Part shown: positions 21,231 to 21,252 of the stretch, piece by piece
Layout of the letters: every line of letters begins with the position of its first letter
How positions within the stretch are numbered: the stretch's first letter is position 1
Assembly (NCBI GenBank): GCA_002344795.1
Contig: DDUM01000058.1
Span: 1-21,252, forward strand
Length of the DNA stretch: 21,252 bases
From: Flammeovirgaceae bacterium UBA2338
GTDB taxonomy: Bacteria > Bacteroidota > Bacteroidia > Cytophagales > Cyclobacteriaceae
Reading direction: 5' to 3'
The notes under the pieces: generated by a model
Databases searched by the model: none
What the model was told of the DNA's origin: nothing
Seen by the model: the letters and a program-made list of their open reading frames with translations, nothing else
Position numbers and translations under genes: made by a program

Positions 21231-21252
21231 GTAGAGTCCTAAATAGGGTTGA

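Larger units (their letters stand above)
20701..21252. other. 552-base gene-free repeat region
   Basis: From the second M14 stop to the window end there is no convincing gene. The order is: terminator, two shortened REP-like palindromes, about eight 42-bp tandem units (20820-21152), a G-rich purine stretch, and a short quasi-repeat. Open frames through the array on both strands follow from the unit length being a multiple of three. Confidence 0.7.

Overview
The window looks like Bacteroidota chromosome, probably Cytophagales-like. The reasons are ~800-residue fused FtsX/MacB-type permeases beside an NtrC-type two-component system, starts mostly without Shine-Dalgarno sites, a Tat-exported Gfo/Idh/MocA oxidoreductase next to a DUF1080 lipoprotein, and large secreted M14 peptidases. 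This placement is an inference from gene content; there is no rRNA or other marker gene. I see no tRNA, rRNA or CRISPR.

Left part (1-9841): a minus-strand two-component pair (NtrC-family regulator, then a membrane histidine kinase cut by the left edge) diverges from three consecutive plus-strand ABC permeases. The spacer holds a dyad (TGTATC-N6-GATACA) and, 65-85 bases further on, a sigma-54-like -24/-12 sequence. This suggests that the regulator controls the permease operon. No ABC ATPase is encoded in the window.

Middle (9842-13890): a 550-base stretch with a possible 40-residue membrane peptide and a hairpin is followed by a two-gene unit of unknown function (four-helix membrane protein, secreted 277-residue protein). 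Convergent to it is a minus-strand pair, the Tat-type oxidoreductase and the DUF1080 lipoprotein, which plausibly act together in 3-keto-sugar chemistry outside the cytoplasm.

Right part (13891-21252): two closely related secreted M14-type metallopeptidases stand in tandem, each with the same upstream block. Between them lies a REP-associated tyrosine transposase (RAYT) bracketed by inverted copies of a palindromic repeat with a GGAAGTNACTTCC-like core. Fragments matching the RAYT 5' and 3' ends lie just upstream, left from another copy. The same palindrome occurs at 11772 and, shortened, twice after 20760. The window ends in about eight copies of a 42-bp minisatellite that does not behave like coding sequence, then short quasi-periodic repeats.

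The best candidates for something little described are the RAYT/REP cluster with its RAYT fragments, the 42-bp array, and the recurrent short-period quasi-repeats in the spacers.
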